NCBI GenBank assembly: GCA_041163765.1
Contig: JBEAQS010000115.1
Span: 1 to 13,202 of the forward strand
From: MAG-120531 sp041163765
GTDB taxonomy: Bacteria; Bacteroidota; Bacteroidia; Flavobacteriales; Flavobacteriaceae
Reading direction: 5' to 3'
DNA length: 13,202 bases
The position numbers were made by a program, and so were the translations under genes. Below are positions 1 through 8,700 of the stretch, one piece after another (the stretch's first letter is position 1; each line of letters opens with the position of its first letter). The notes under the pieces are model-generated. The model was not told the origin of the DNA and did no database searches. It was given only the letters and a program-made list of their open reading frames with translations.

Positions 1-1086
1 GCTTCTTACGCTTCGATTTTTAGAACCCAACGCATGTTTAAAAACAGTTCTAGTCTCGGATTTTTATCCACTCACCGATTTTTTTCTCATGGAGGATCGG
101 GCCATACACTCGGTTTTGATGGAACATATCGATTTCCCAAGACGTATACAGCGGGGTTTGAGTACAACCAGAGTATTCACCATGAACCTGTAGCAGACTG
201 GTTTGCTACGGGACAACGAATAGGAAGCTATACCGTTGATTTAGATGGGGAGACACAAAACGGTGCCTCTGGATTGGTCTATCTAGCTAGAAATACCCGT
301 AATTGGAATTCCGGGGTTTCGTTTTTCTCGATGAGTCCTCATTACCAGACCCCCTTGGGATTTACGAGCCAAAACGATGCTCAAGTACTCAATTTGAGGC
401 ACAGGTATACCCATTTTTTTGAACCTGACCAAGCTTGGAAACAATTAGAGGCGGGAATTCGTTTTGAGGATGTACGTACCACATCAGGGATGAAACGTTT
501 TCAATCATTAAATGTTCAAACTGTTCTGGGTTGGTCCAATGGAATGCTCACTGAACTCAGTCATCGAGTCATTCCCTATGAAGAATTTGATGGATATTTA
601 GGTAAAGATCTGAGCATGAGCAGTGTCTTTTTTAGATTTAATCCAGGCGAGCGACTCAATATGAGGTTGTTTACTGAAGGAGGAAAACAGATCTATTACA
701 ACGCAGATTTGCCCGTGGTGGGTAATGCGTTATTTATAGGAAGTTTTAATGATTTTCAATGGGGAAATCAACTCAAATTAAGTCCCAGTTTAAGGTATTC
801 TGAGATGAAATCTATCGATGGAACTGAGGTGTATTACAGCGGAATGATTGTTCGATTAAATACTGATTTTCAAATAAATAAGGATTTTTCATTTAGGTTT
901 GTTGGGGAGGCCAACAACTTCAGCGACACCTCTTTTGTTCAAGTATTGCTCAAGTGGAACCCCAATCCCTTCACCATAGGATATATAGGCGCTACGAATG
1001 GCTATTCCTATACGGAGCCTGGGTATGGGTACAAAATTGACACCGCTCAAGTATACATGAAACTACAGTACTTATTTGACTTATAA
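1..1086 (+). CDS. DUF5916 (CBM9-like) outer-membrane protein, C-terminal part
   Basis: This is a partial gene. The frame is open from base 1 (the first in-frame ATG, at 34, is internal) and ends at TAA 1084-1086, leaving about 361 residues. The visible part is a run of alternating polar and aromatic segments, as in an outer-membrane beta-barrel. It begins with a RTQRMFKNSSSLG stretch and ends in MKLQYLFDL, with an aromatic residue near the C-terminus. This resembles the barrel-like C-terminal DUF5916 region of Bacteroidota proteins whose N-terminus is a carbohydrate-binding family 9-like domain; that half would lie to the left of the window. The biochemical role of the family is not established. 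The likely location is the outer membrane, with the signal peptide outside the window. The stop codon lies in a TTATAA palindrome shared with the convergent mscS-family gene. It could instead be another barrel family, since the assignment rests on overall pattern and remembered family motifs. Confidence 0.75.
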   Translation, partial: ASYASIFRTQRMFKNSSSLGFLSTHRFFSHGGSGHTLGFDGTYRFPKTYTAGFEYNQSIHHEPVADWFATGQRIGSYTVDLDGETQNGASGLVYLARNTRNWNSGVSFFSMSPHYQTPLGFTSQNDAQVLNLRHRYTHFFEPDQAWKQLEAGIRFEDVRTTSGMKRFQSLNVQTVLGWSNGMLTELSHRVIPYEEFDGYLGKDLSMSSVFFRFNPGERLNMRLFTEGGKQIYYNADLPVVGNALFIGSFNDFQWGNQLKLSPSLRYSEMKSIDGTEVYYSGMIVRLNTDFQINKDFSFRFVGEANNFSDTSFVQVLLKWNPNPFTIGYIGATNGYSYTEPGYGYKIDTAQVYMKLQYLFDL

Positions 1087-2709
1087 ATCTAAATTCCTTT
1101 GAACGGAGACTCTGAAAGAAGGAGTCGAATGTTCAGAAGGTTTTACGCCCTTTGGCATCGCTAATTCATTGCCATCGCGCAGTGCTCGATAATGAGGGGA
1201 CAAAATTTCAATACCCGCTTCGATACAGCTATCTTGAATATTTTGATGCAGTGCGGAATAGATGGCCGCCTGTTGGTTGGGGTGATGGGTATAACCGTTG
1301 ATTTGATACGCTATATAAAAATCATCCAGACGGGTTTGATGTACAAATGGCTCCGGGTTTTTTAGGATGAATTCTGTCTTTTTTGCAGCATGGATCAGGG
1401 CTTGATGAACCTCCCGCCAGGGCACATCATAGCCAATGGTCACCGTAGAATGCAGTATAAGCCCTTTTTCTTTGGCTTCAGCGCTGTAGTTGATCGTGTG
1501 GCTATTCATCACTGAGGCATTAGGGATGGAAATCAACTCGTTTTTAATCGTTCTGATGCGGGTTACCAACATGTTTTTTTCAACGACATCACCCACAGTG
1601 TCTCCGATGCGTACGCGATCTCCAATCTGAAATAAACGCATGTAGGTCAATACAATACCCGCCACAATGTTGCTTAAGGAGCCAGCGGAACCAAAGGTGA
1701 ATAGGAATCCCAAAAACACAGATACGCCCTGAAATACAGGTGAATCACTTCCAGGTAAATAGGGAAAAATAACCACAAAAGTAAAAGCGATGAGCAGCAC
1801 TCTGGCTATTTGAAAGGTGGGCGTGGCCCAATCAGGATAAAACCCATGGATGTTTAAGTGACCTGACTTTATTTCTTCTTTGAGGTAATTAAGGCCCATG
1901 AGCGCATAACGCGCGACCAACGAGATGACTACTATGGTCATAAGGTTGGGGAAAAAATCCCACAAACCATAGCCAATGCGTTTTAGTGGATCGAGTATGT
2001 ACTGGAATAGTGTCTGAGCTAGCTGTTGAGATTGAGGAAATAAGCCGAAAACAACGGGGAGCGCGAGATAAACCAATAAGGCCAAAATGATGATTTTCAT
2101 TATTTTGATACCCCACAAGTAAATATTCACCTGTTTTTGTGCATCCAGTAACGCGTAATCATTCCATGTGATCCCCCGAATGCTCGTGTCTTTTTTGAGT
2201 TCGATTTGATGGGATAACCAGGTAAAGAGTCTGTTTATGTATTTGACCATCACAAGTACCAGGGTCAGTACCAACAGGGCCAATCCTAATTTCTTAAGCC
2301 ACAAAGACCAGTCGTTGTCCGCGTGGTATTGATTCAGGGATTTAACTACGGACACCCAGTGTTCTTGGGCGATTTGTTCGGCATTCATCCCCGTGTTTAC
2401 GGTGTCTTGTGGCTGAACAGTAGCTAAGACAACCTCGCGGTAGACCAGGTCAATGTTTTGACTGTTTTGACGAAGCTTGAGATGCTGAGCATTCCATTGG
2501 GTGTCTTTTGACAGGCTCTTGAGGTGCTCTGTGACCGCCAAAGCGCGATCTGAGGGGGTGAATATTCCCGATGGCGACGAAATAACCCATAAGGTGTCTT
2601 TGGTAGGGCCTAATGCATAGGCATTTTGGTCATAGTTTTGGGCAAACGCTGTGGATGAGAAAATTACGACAGCACAGACGAGTAGGGATCTTAGGAACAT
2701 AAGGCTCAT
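1081..2709 (-). CDS. MscS-family mechanosensitive ion channel
   Basis: This encodes a 542-residue member of the small-conductance mechanosensitive channel family, which opens under membrane tension to release solutes during osmotic downshock. Residues 1-23 form a signal peptide ending AFA before Q24. A periplasmic segment follows (about 24-135), and hydrophobic helices sit near 137-157, 201-223, 256-272, 300-316 and 328-358. The last is the pore helix, with the glycine/alanine-rich stretch FTFGSAGSLSNIVAG at about 337-351. It runs into the beta domain (QIGDRVRIGDTVGDVVE, 361-377, then ELISIPNASVMNS, 391-403). A cytoplasmic alpha/beta domain fills the rest. At 542 residues it is longer than E. 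coli MscS (286) because of the N-terminal extension. It is the last gene of the tsaD operon, 22 bases after its neighbour, and probably also has its own promoter. Met1 and Met4 are both usable starts; the promoter position makes Met4 (ATG at 2700-2698) a serious alternative. The family is clear, but the regulating signal is unknown. Confidence 0.93.
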   Translation of the reverse strand: MSLMFLRSLLVCAVVIFSSTAFAQNYDQNAYALGPTKDTLWVISSPSGIFTPSDRALAVTEHLKSLSKDTQWNAQHLKLRQNSQNIDLVYREVVLATVQPQDTVNTGMNAEQIAQEHWVSVVKSLNQYHADNDWSLWLKKLGLALLVLTLVLVMVKYINRLFTWLSHQIELKKDTSIRGITWNDYALLDAQKQVNIYLWGIKIMKIIILALLVYLALPVVFGLFPQSQQLAQTLFQYILDPLKRIGYGLWDFFPNLMTIVVISLVARYALMGLNYLKEEIKSGHLNIHGFYPDWATPTFQIARVLLIAFTFVVIFPYLPGSDSPVFQGVSVFLGFLFTFGSAGSLSNIVAGIVLTYMRLFQIGDRVRIGDTVGDVVEKNMLVTRIRTIKNELISIPNASVMNSHTINYSAEAKEKGLILHSTVTIGYDVPWREVHQALIHAAKKTEFILKNPEPFVHQTRLDDFYIAYQINGYTHHPNQQAAIYSALHQNIQDSCIEAGIEILSPHYRALRDGNELAMPKGVKPSEHSTPSFRVSVQRNLDL

Positions 2710-2714
2710 TTTTT

Positions 2715-2740
2715 CAAAGATACAAAATTGATCAAGGCAA
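2715..2740 (-). promoter_or_regulatory. Candidate internal promoter for the MscS-family gene
   Basis: On the minus strand the 22-base gap before the channel gene holds TATCTTTG (2722-2715), a perfect match to the Bacteroidota -7 box TAnnTTTG. A TTG at 2740-2738, inside the end of the upstream methyltransferase gene, could serve as the -33 element, but the spacer is 15 bases rather than the usual 17 or more. The -7 box ends only five bases before the annotated ATG, so transcription would start at or next to that codon. Confidence 0.5.
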
Positions 2741-3913
2741 TTTTCCTGCCTCTATAACCACTTGATTGCCGATCCAATCTGTTGTGAAAAATAAAAAGAC
2801 GGGGCCACCATCAGAGATTTGGTGTTTTTTTTTGATTTGAGGCGGATCCCAAGAAAAATTCTTGCACTTGACATTAGCTTTTTGTCCCTTAAGCCAGGGA
2901 AATAATGATTTTTTATACGGATAGATCTCTTTGATTATGTAGGTGTTCCCAGGAAAATCAATGAGTTGATCACTGGTGTACCAATGAGTGTTGTGGCTTA
3001 TTTTGGACAGGTTATACTTTAAGCTAATCCAAGAAAAAACACCTAGTTTCATTAATGAAGCCATGGGTTCATAGAGGTATTGGCCTATGGGGCCTGGTGT
3101 AGTTTGGGCATTTTTTGCTTCTTCCCAATCCAGGGAAACCGTACGTGTATGGGCTTGAATATCCACGGCAAATAACCGGGGATTTCCTAGGTGGTTTTTT
3201 TGGAGAAGCCAAAGCACTTCTTTAACCTCATTTTTTACTGAAACAACATGTATTTCAGATGTTTGAGGCATTTCTTTTAAACCAGAACTTATATCTAAAA
3301 ACGGAGCGGTTTTCACCAAAATAACCGATGTTTTTTTCCATAGTTTTGGGCTTAATTCAATCAGGTTTGGGGTGCAATCCGAAAGTAAAAAAACACGTTT
3401 TTGATGGGTATCTCTTCTCGAAGGATCCAGATAAATCACGCTTACTTCTTCATTTCTATCGATCCAATTTTCGGCCTCTTCCGTTTGGCAATCTATCCGA
3501 TCACTCAAGGCCAATACCTGCATATTGTGCTTTACCAAGACGCTGAGTGCTGCATTTCGCTCGACATGGGTCACCCGATCAAATTTTTGGGCAAATGCCC
3601 AGGTGTCCACCCCTAAACCACCTGATAGATCCCAGAGGGTCTCACCGCTGACCAGTCCCGCTTTGTAATGAGCTGTCGCTTCAGAGGAGGATTGTTCTAG
3701 ATTTAATTTTGGGGGATAGATCAAACCCCATACAGCAAACCATGACGGCACTTTTGCAGATATGGTCCTTAAAGCTTCTATTTGTTGGGCACATTCTAGG
3801 GAGGTAACCTCAGGCCACGGAGCCTTTTTTAAGGCTATGCTTTGAGGGTCTTGGTCGAGATGTTTCCTGAGCCACTCTTGGCACACTTTCGTAGCCAGCC
3901 ACTTATTCAACAT
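2732..3913 (-). CDS. THUMP-like domain class I SAM-dependent methyltransferase (PG_1098-like)
   Basis: This 393-residue protein has a Rossmann-type methyltransferase core and a C-terminal ferredoxin-like/THUMP-like region. Motif I, which binds S-adenosylmethionine, is DLSGGLGVD at 95-103. An acidic residue ends the next strand (HVERN, about 116-120). The catalytic-loop position reads YLDPSRRD at 161-168, and VKTAPFLDIS lies at about 200-209. YEPMASLMKLG at 281-291 and a C-terminal KKKHQISDGG stretch match what I recall of the Porphyromonas gingivalis PG_1098 family. The THUMP-like fold suggests an RNA substrate, but no target is known to me. The motif is DPxRRD, not the NPPY of N6-adenine enzymes. 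The gene overlaps the 3' end of rsmE by 11 bases, so the two are likely translationally coupled. Its place behind two RNA-modification genes supports a role in rRNA or tRNA modification, which is inference. Confidence 0.85.
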   Translation of the reverse strand: MLNKWLATKVCQEWLRKHLDQDPQSIALKKAPWPEVTSLECAQQIEALRTISAKVPSWFAVWGLIYPPKLNLEQSSSEATAHYKAGLVSGETLWDLSGGLGVDTWAFAQKFDRVTHVERNAALSVLVKHNMQVLALSDRIDCQTEEAENWIDRNEEVSVIYLDPSRRDTHQKRVFLLSDCTPNLIELSPKLWKKTSVILVKTAPFLDISSGLKEMPQTSEIHVVSVKNEVKEVLWLLQKNHLGNPRLFAVDIQAHTRTVSLDWEEAKNAQTTPGPIGQYLYEPMASLMKLGVFSWISLKYNLSKISHNTHWYTSDQLIDFPGNTYIIKEIYPYKKSLFPWLKGQKANVKCKNFSWDPPQIKKKHQISDGGPVFLFFTTDWIGNQVVIEAGKLP

Positions 3914-4625
3914 CAGATCCTTGGTTGTTGTGGGCGATGGCCCAGGCAGTAGCAGCCCATATTCCTGCAGTTTCAGTTCTCAATCTTGTGGTGCCTAAGG
4001 AACATGTTTTCCACCCATGACCTTTAGCTAAAGCGATTTCTCTGGAAGAGAAATCGCCCTCTGGGCCAATCACAATTAATCCTTCAGGGGCATTTTGTAT
4101 TAGGGAGGGCCAAGGATTTTTTTCAGCGTCCTCAGCGCAATGCGCCATCACCCCATCAGGGTGTTGTCGAATAAAATCATCCAGAGCAGTTAACTCGTCC
4201 AAAAGGGGGATGAATGTTGTTAGCGACTGCTTGGCCGCAGAGAGCAATATGCGGTTCATGCGATCAGGATTGATTTGTTTTCGCTCTGATTGATCACACA
4301 ACAAAGGCGTGATTCGCTGAATTCCAATTTCAGTAGATTTTTCCAAAAACCACTCAAACCGCTCGTTCATTTTGGTAGGCGCTATCGCTATATGCAAGGG
4401 ATTTTTTGAAGCAGGTGCTTGTGAGGTGTTGATTACCTCTAGGCATACTTCTTTGTGGCTTTGGGAGGTGATGACTCCCGCGCCGATCAGCCCTTTTCCA
4501 TTAAACAGGTCAATTTGATCCCCCATTTTTTTGCGCAGTACTTTCACAGCGTGTTGTGATTCTTCTGGAGAAAGATGGCAGATCGATTGCTCTGCGGACA
4601 AATCTGGTGCGTAAAAAAGTTGCAT
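3903..4625 (-). CDS. rsmE: 16S rRNA (uracil-1498-N3)-methyltransferase RsmE
   Basis: RsmE is a SPOUT-class enzyme that methylates N3 of U1498 in 16S rRNA of the small subunit, using S-adenosylmethionine. The 240-residue length is normal. The N-terminal PUA-like part includes HAVKVLRKKMGDQIDLFNGKG (25-45). The core has KMNERFEWFLEKSTEIGI (85-102) followed by CDQSERK (110-116). The C-terminal trefoil knot carries IGPEGDFSSREI (186-197) and LGTTRLRTETAG (210-221), both characteristic of the family. The ATG overlaps the tsaD stop as TAATG (one shared base), and its own end overlaps the next methyltransferase gene by 11 bases, so it sits in the middle of a tightly packed operon. No Shine-Dalgarno is obvious; translation probably depends on coupling to tsaD. 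Nothing about it is unusual. Confidence 0.96.
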   Translation of the reverse strand: MQLFYAPDLSAEQSICHLSPEESQHAVKVLRKKMGDQIDLFNGKGLIGAGVITSQSHKEVCLEVINTSQAPASKNPLHIAIAPTKMNERFEWFLEKSTEIGIQRITPLLCDQSERKQINPDRMNRILLSAAKQSLTTFIPLLDELTALDDFIRQHPDGVMAHCAEDAEKNPWPSLIQNAPEGLIVIGPEGDFSSREIALAKGHGWKTCSLGTTRLRTETAGIWAATAWAIAHNNQGSDVE

Positions 4626-5650
4626 TATATCGGGTAGCGTGCTTGAGCGCTGATGTTTTGAGCGCTAAATTGACCCTCAAGATATTTAAAATAACCAACA
4701 ATACCAATCATGGCGGCGTTGTCGGTACAATACTCGAAAGGAGGAATAAAAGTAGTCCATCCAGCTGCTGAACCTTCATTTTTAAGGGCATTTCTAACCC
4801 CAGAGTTGGCCGAAACACCACCGCCTATAGCGACTTGAGTGATTCCAGTCTGAGCAACAGCTGCGTGAATTTTTTTCATTAAAATGGAGACAATAGTGTG
4901 TTGTATGGACGCGCACAAATCAGCCCTGTGTTGGTCTATAAAGTGCTGATTTTTAGTAGATTGTTCTTGAATGAAGTACAAAATACTTGTTTTTAATCCG
5001 CTAAAGCTAAAATCTAATCCTCCCACCTTGGGTATGGGGAAATTAAACGCATGGGGATTTCCAGATTGTGCCCAACGATCGATTAACGGTCCACCCGGGT
5101 AGTCAAATCCCAATATTTTTGCTGACTTGTCAAAGGCTTCACCGATAGCATCATCCAATGTTTGCCCGATCACCTTAAAGTTGAATGGACTGTGCACTTC
5201 GATGATTTGTGTGTGTCCACCGCTGATGGTAACAGCCAGAAAAGGAAACTCAGGAATTTCTCTTGGGGTTTGATCTTCTATAAAGTGAGCCAATACATGC
5301 CCTTGCAAGTGATTTACCTCGATCAGCGGAATATTCCAGCCCAGGGCCAAAGATTTGGCAAATGAGGTCCCGACGAGCAATGATCCCAAAAGTCCAGGAC
5401 CGCGCGTAAAAGCGATGGCGGATAGATCTTTTTTGTCGATATTTGCTTGGGCAATAGCTTGGTGTACCACAGGAACTATATGCTGTTGATGGGCTCTTGA
5501 CGCCAGTTCTGGAACTACGCCTCCGTAGGCTTGGTGGACGGATTGGCCAGCGGTGGTTAAACTCAGTTTACGCCGATCGCACAGCACAGCACAGGAAGTA
5601 TCGTCACAGGATGATTCTATGGCGAGCAGGTACACTGGTTTATTGTTCAT
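4625..5650 (-). CDS. tsaD: tRNA N6-adenosine threonylcarbamoyltransferase TsaD
   Basis: TsaD transfers the threonylcarbamoyl group from threonylcarbamoyl-AMP to A37 of ANN-decoding tRNAs, giving t6A; it works in the cytoplasm with TsaB and TsaE. The 341-residue protein shows the ASKHA ATPase fold: ESSCDDT at 12-18 near the N-terminus, the metal-binding histidines H114 and H118 in NHLQGHVLAH, TISGGHTQ at 141-148, GQTLDDAIGEAFDKSAK at 162-178, GGGVSAN at 276-282, and the C-terminal PPFEYCTDNAAMIG, whose D310 is the expected third metal ligand. All key positions are present. It is first in the leftward operon and divergent from tamB, an arrangement I recall from other Flavobacteriales. The ATG at 5650-5648 places the conserved ESSCDDT at the normal distance from the N-terminus, so the start is well supported. 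Confidence 0.97.
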   Translation of the reverse strand: MNNKPVYLLAIESSCDDTSCAVLCDRRKLSLTTAGQSVHQAYGGVVPELASRAHQQHIVPVVHQAIAQANIDKKDLSAIAFTRGPGLLGSLLVGTSFAKSLALGWNIPLIEVNHLQGHVLAHFIEDQTPREIPEFPFLAVTISGGHTQIIEVHSPFNFKVIGQTLDDAIGEAFDKSAKILGFDYPGGPLIDRWAQSGNPHAFNFPIPKVGGLDFSFSGLKTSILYFIQEQSTKNQHFIDQHRADLCASIQHTIVSILMKKIHAAVAQTGITQVAIGGGVSANSGVRNALKNEGSAAGWTTFIPPFEYCTDNAAMIGIVGYFKYLEGQFSAQNISAQARYPI

Positions 5651-5668
5651 CGTTTTGGAATCAGTTTA

Positions 5669-5696
5669 CAAAGGTAATACATAGGTCGGTATCAAA
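5669..5696 (-). promoter_or_regulatory. Candidate promoter of the tsaD operon
   Basis: In the 70-base divergent gap the minus strand reads TTTG (5696-5693), 16 bases, then TACCTTTG (5676-5669). The second element is a perfect TAnnTTTG -7 box. The spacer is one base shorter than the usual minimum. A transcript starting about seven bases beyond the box would have a leader of roughly 12-14 bases before the tsaD ATG. No equally good site for tamB is visible on the plus strand of this gap. Confidence 0.6.
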
Positions 5697-5720
5697 AAAT
5701 GGAGCAACATAGTAGGTAGG

Positions 5721-8700
5721 GTGCTGGCTTTTGCCATGGTATTTCTATTAGTTTTTGCGCTATTTTTTTCCATTCCACAGGTGCAAACTTATGCAGCACA
5801 ATGGCTGACCAAAAAATTAGAGAAGCAGTACGGAATCAGTATTTCTCTCGCTCAGCTGAGGTTAAGACCGATTCAAGGCGCTTTTGATGTCCGCGACGTC
5901 GTGTTGTTTGATCGCGCACAAGACACACTCTTTTATGCGCATAACTTGTCGGTCTCTGGGATTGACTTGGCTGGGTTAAGCCATGGCCAAACCAGGTTAG
6001 GCTATGTTTCTTTGGAAAAGTTCTTTTTGGATATTCACTATCATCCAGGTGACTCATTGCATTCACTCAATCGTTTTTTGGCAGAACTACCCCGGTCAAA
6101 AGACAGCACGGAAACAGCTTTTTTTGGGGCTCTATGGTCATTGAAAAACGGCCAAGTTCGGGTAGGAGATAACCCTCCACCGAATGCTCCCAAATCTGCG
6201 CCCCTGATTGTGGGTATTGAATCGCTTCAGGCGGCTCAACTGCATCTGGAATCAGGAGTTTTCGACGCAGAGATCCAATCATTATCGGCGGATGTTAATC
6301 CTGGAACCTCCATAAAATCCCTAAGTGGTCAATTGACCATTGATCAGGATAGAATAGCCCTTAACCAGCTATTGTTGCGCACACCAAAATCTAGTTTTCA
6401 AGGAGCTATATCGCTGAGTGATCCCGAACCAAGCTTGGAGACTTATATTCAAAGGGTCATCTGGCATGTCGATGCCCAGTCGATTATTCTGGATACGGAT
6501 GAGCTCAATGTTTGGGCTGACTATTTTGGAACAAAACAAACCATTTCGGGTAAGTTTACCTTGGATGGTTCGCTCAATGATTTGGCCATTGAATTGGATT
6601 ATTTAAATTCTGGTGAAACGGGTTTACGAGGGAATATTCAACTTAAGGAAATGTTTTTTGGACAACAACCCGGTGTGTTGGATGCCCAAATAACGAACCT
6701 AGAAACGACTATACCTTCACTTAAATTGCTCTTTCCGCGCTGGATTCCTCAAAAATCACCGGAATCACTCGATCGTTTTGGGGATATATCAACCCGGGGT
6801 AGTGTGCACTGGCAAGGATCATTGCTCAATACCAAAATGAATGCCTCGACGGAGTTAGGGGCGTTTTACACCGACGTGACCATCAAGGGGGTTGATCGAT
6901 TAAAAACCGCTGAATACAGCGGGTACTTGTCCTTGATCGAATTTGATCTTGGTGCCTACGCATTGGGCAACACCAGTTTTCAAAAAACAACCGCAGATGC
7001 TCAGATTGGTGGGACTGGTTTCAGTTGGGGTACACTGAACACATTTGCTGAAGGATTGATCTATGAGACAACCTTGAATGGCTACACGTATCGCGATATT
7101 GAACTCTCTGGACAGTTTAAAAATCAGCGTTTTGAAGGGTTGATGTCGGTGATGGATCCCAATTGCAGCTTCACCTTTAGCGGATTGGCTGATTTGGGTG
7201 GTGAGCGTAATCAATTTGATTTTGAGGCGGATGTGACCTACGCAGACCTGTTTCAAATGAACCTGGTTAAGGATTCTACGGCACAATTAAGCGGGAAGGT
7301 AGTTTTTGATTTACAGGGTAATGATATAGATGATGTGGCGGGAACGATTTCCTTCAATCAGTCTCGATACAAAAACTCCATAGACACCTTTGCGTTTGAA
7401 AATTTTGAGGTAGTTGCTCAGAGAGACTCCACGGACCAAAGATCGATATCGATTAATTCGCCAGACATTGTAACTGGTCAAATAAAAGGAAAGTTTAAAC
7501 TCAAGGAGTTCACCGAGGTTGTCCGAAATGCAGTAGGGGGGATCTATGATAATTTTGTTCCCTTAAAGGTAACTAAAGGTCAAAAATTTGATTTTAGGTT
7601 TAAGTTGTACAATAAGCTGATCGAAGCCTTTTTACCTGATTTTTCGTTGGGTCAAAACACGGAACTCAGCGGGCGCATTGATACGGATCAATCGGTGTTT
7701 AAACTAGATATTCAGGCGCCTAGAATGAGCATGTGGACATATACATTAGATAGTGTATTGTTGAAGGTAGACACGAAAAACCCCTTGTTCAAGTCCTATT
7801 TGTCGGTAGCTTCCCTAGCCAAGTCGGGCGGTTTATATCCGATCAAACAATTGGAAATGATCAACAACACCCGTAAGGATACGTTGTTTTTCAGGACGGA
7901 GTTTTTTGGAGGAGCGAATCAAGAAGATAAATACGCTATCGATTTTTTTCACACGTTCCTCAAAGGCAATACATCCGTATTGGGTGTCAAGAACCTACAG
8001 GCCCAGGTTCGCGACATGGATTGGACCTTGGGCTCATCAATACCCACGAACCATCAAGCTCGGATAGACCATGATTTTTCTTCAATTATCCTGAGCCCTA
8101 CATCGGTCGTTTCTGGTGATGGTGGTTTGATTCAAGCAACAGGAAGTTGGTTAAATAGCCAAATCGAGGATTTGAATTTTTCGTTAGACCACGTACCCCT
8201 TCGTTATATCACCCCGCCCATAGAAAACCTACACTTGGATGGTATGGCAGATGGCTATGTGAAAATTCAGCGAAAAGACGATCGCGCTTTTCCTTCAGCG
8301 TCGTTAAACATTAAAGATTTTTCAGTGAACCAAACTGTTTTTGGTCCCCTAAATGTCGATATTGTAGGTAATGAAGACCTGTCTGAGCTTTTGGTGAATG
8401 GACATATCGGCGACCAACAAACAGAACAATTGCGTGTTTTAGGTAAGGTGCTTTATCAGTCAGATGCTACATCATTGAATTTATTGGCTAGTTTTAACGG
8501 ATTTGATGTAGCTCCATTTAGTCCTCTGGGGCAGGATATTATTCACCGCATCAAGGGACGACTTTTTGGCAATGCCCGAATTACAGGACTGCTCAAACAG
8601 CCGCAGATTGACGGCTCGCTTTCTTGGAGTCAAGGTGGCTTGGGTATTCCCTATTTGGGAGTAATCTACGATTTTGCCCCAACGGAAACTTTGATGCTCA

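Noticed and set aside
1889..2116. Minus-strand 75-codon frame overlapping the MscS-family gene
   Set aside because: It is an alternate frame of the same strand within a gene whose membrane and MscS motifs are continuous across it; no frameshift is needed.
5699..5719. Six-codon ORF (MEQHSR) just before tamB as a regulatory leader peptide
   Set aside because: Too short and without a telling composition to call as a gene; it is mentioned only as one possible explanation for the odd tamB start.
6900..7286. 128-codon minus-strand open frame inside tamB
   Set aside because: It lies wholly within the strongly supported tamB frame, its product is not recognisable, and it looks like a chance antisense frame.
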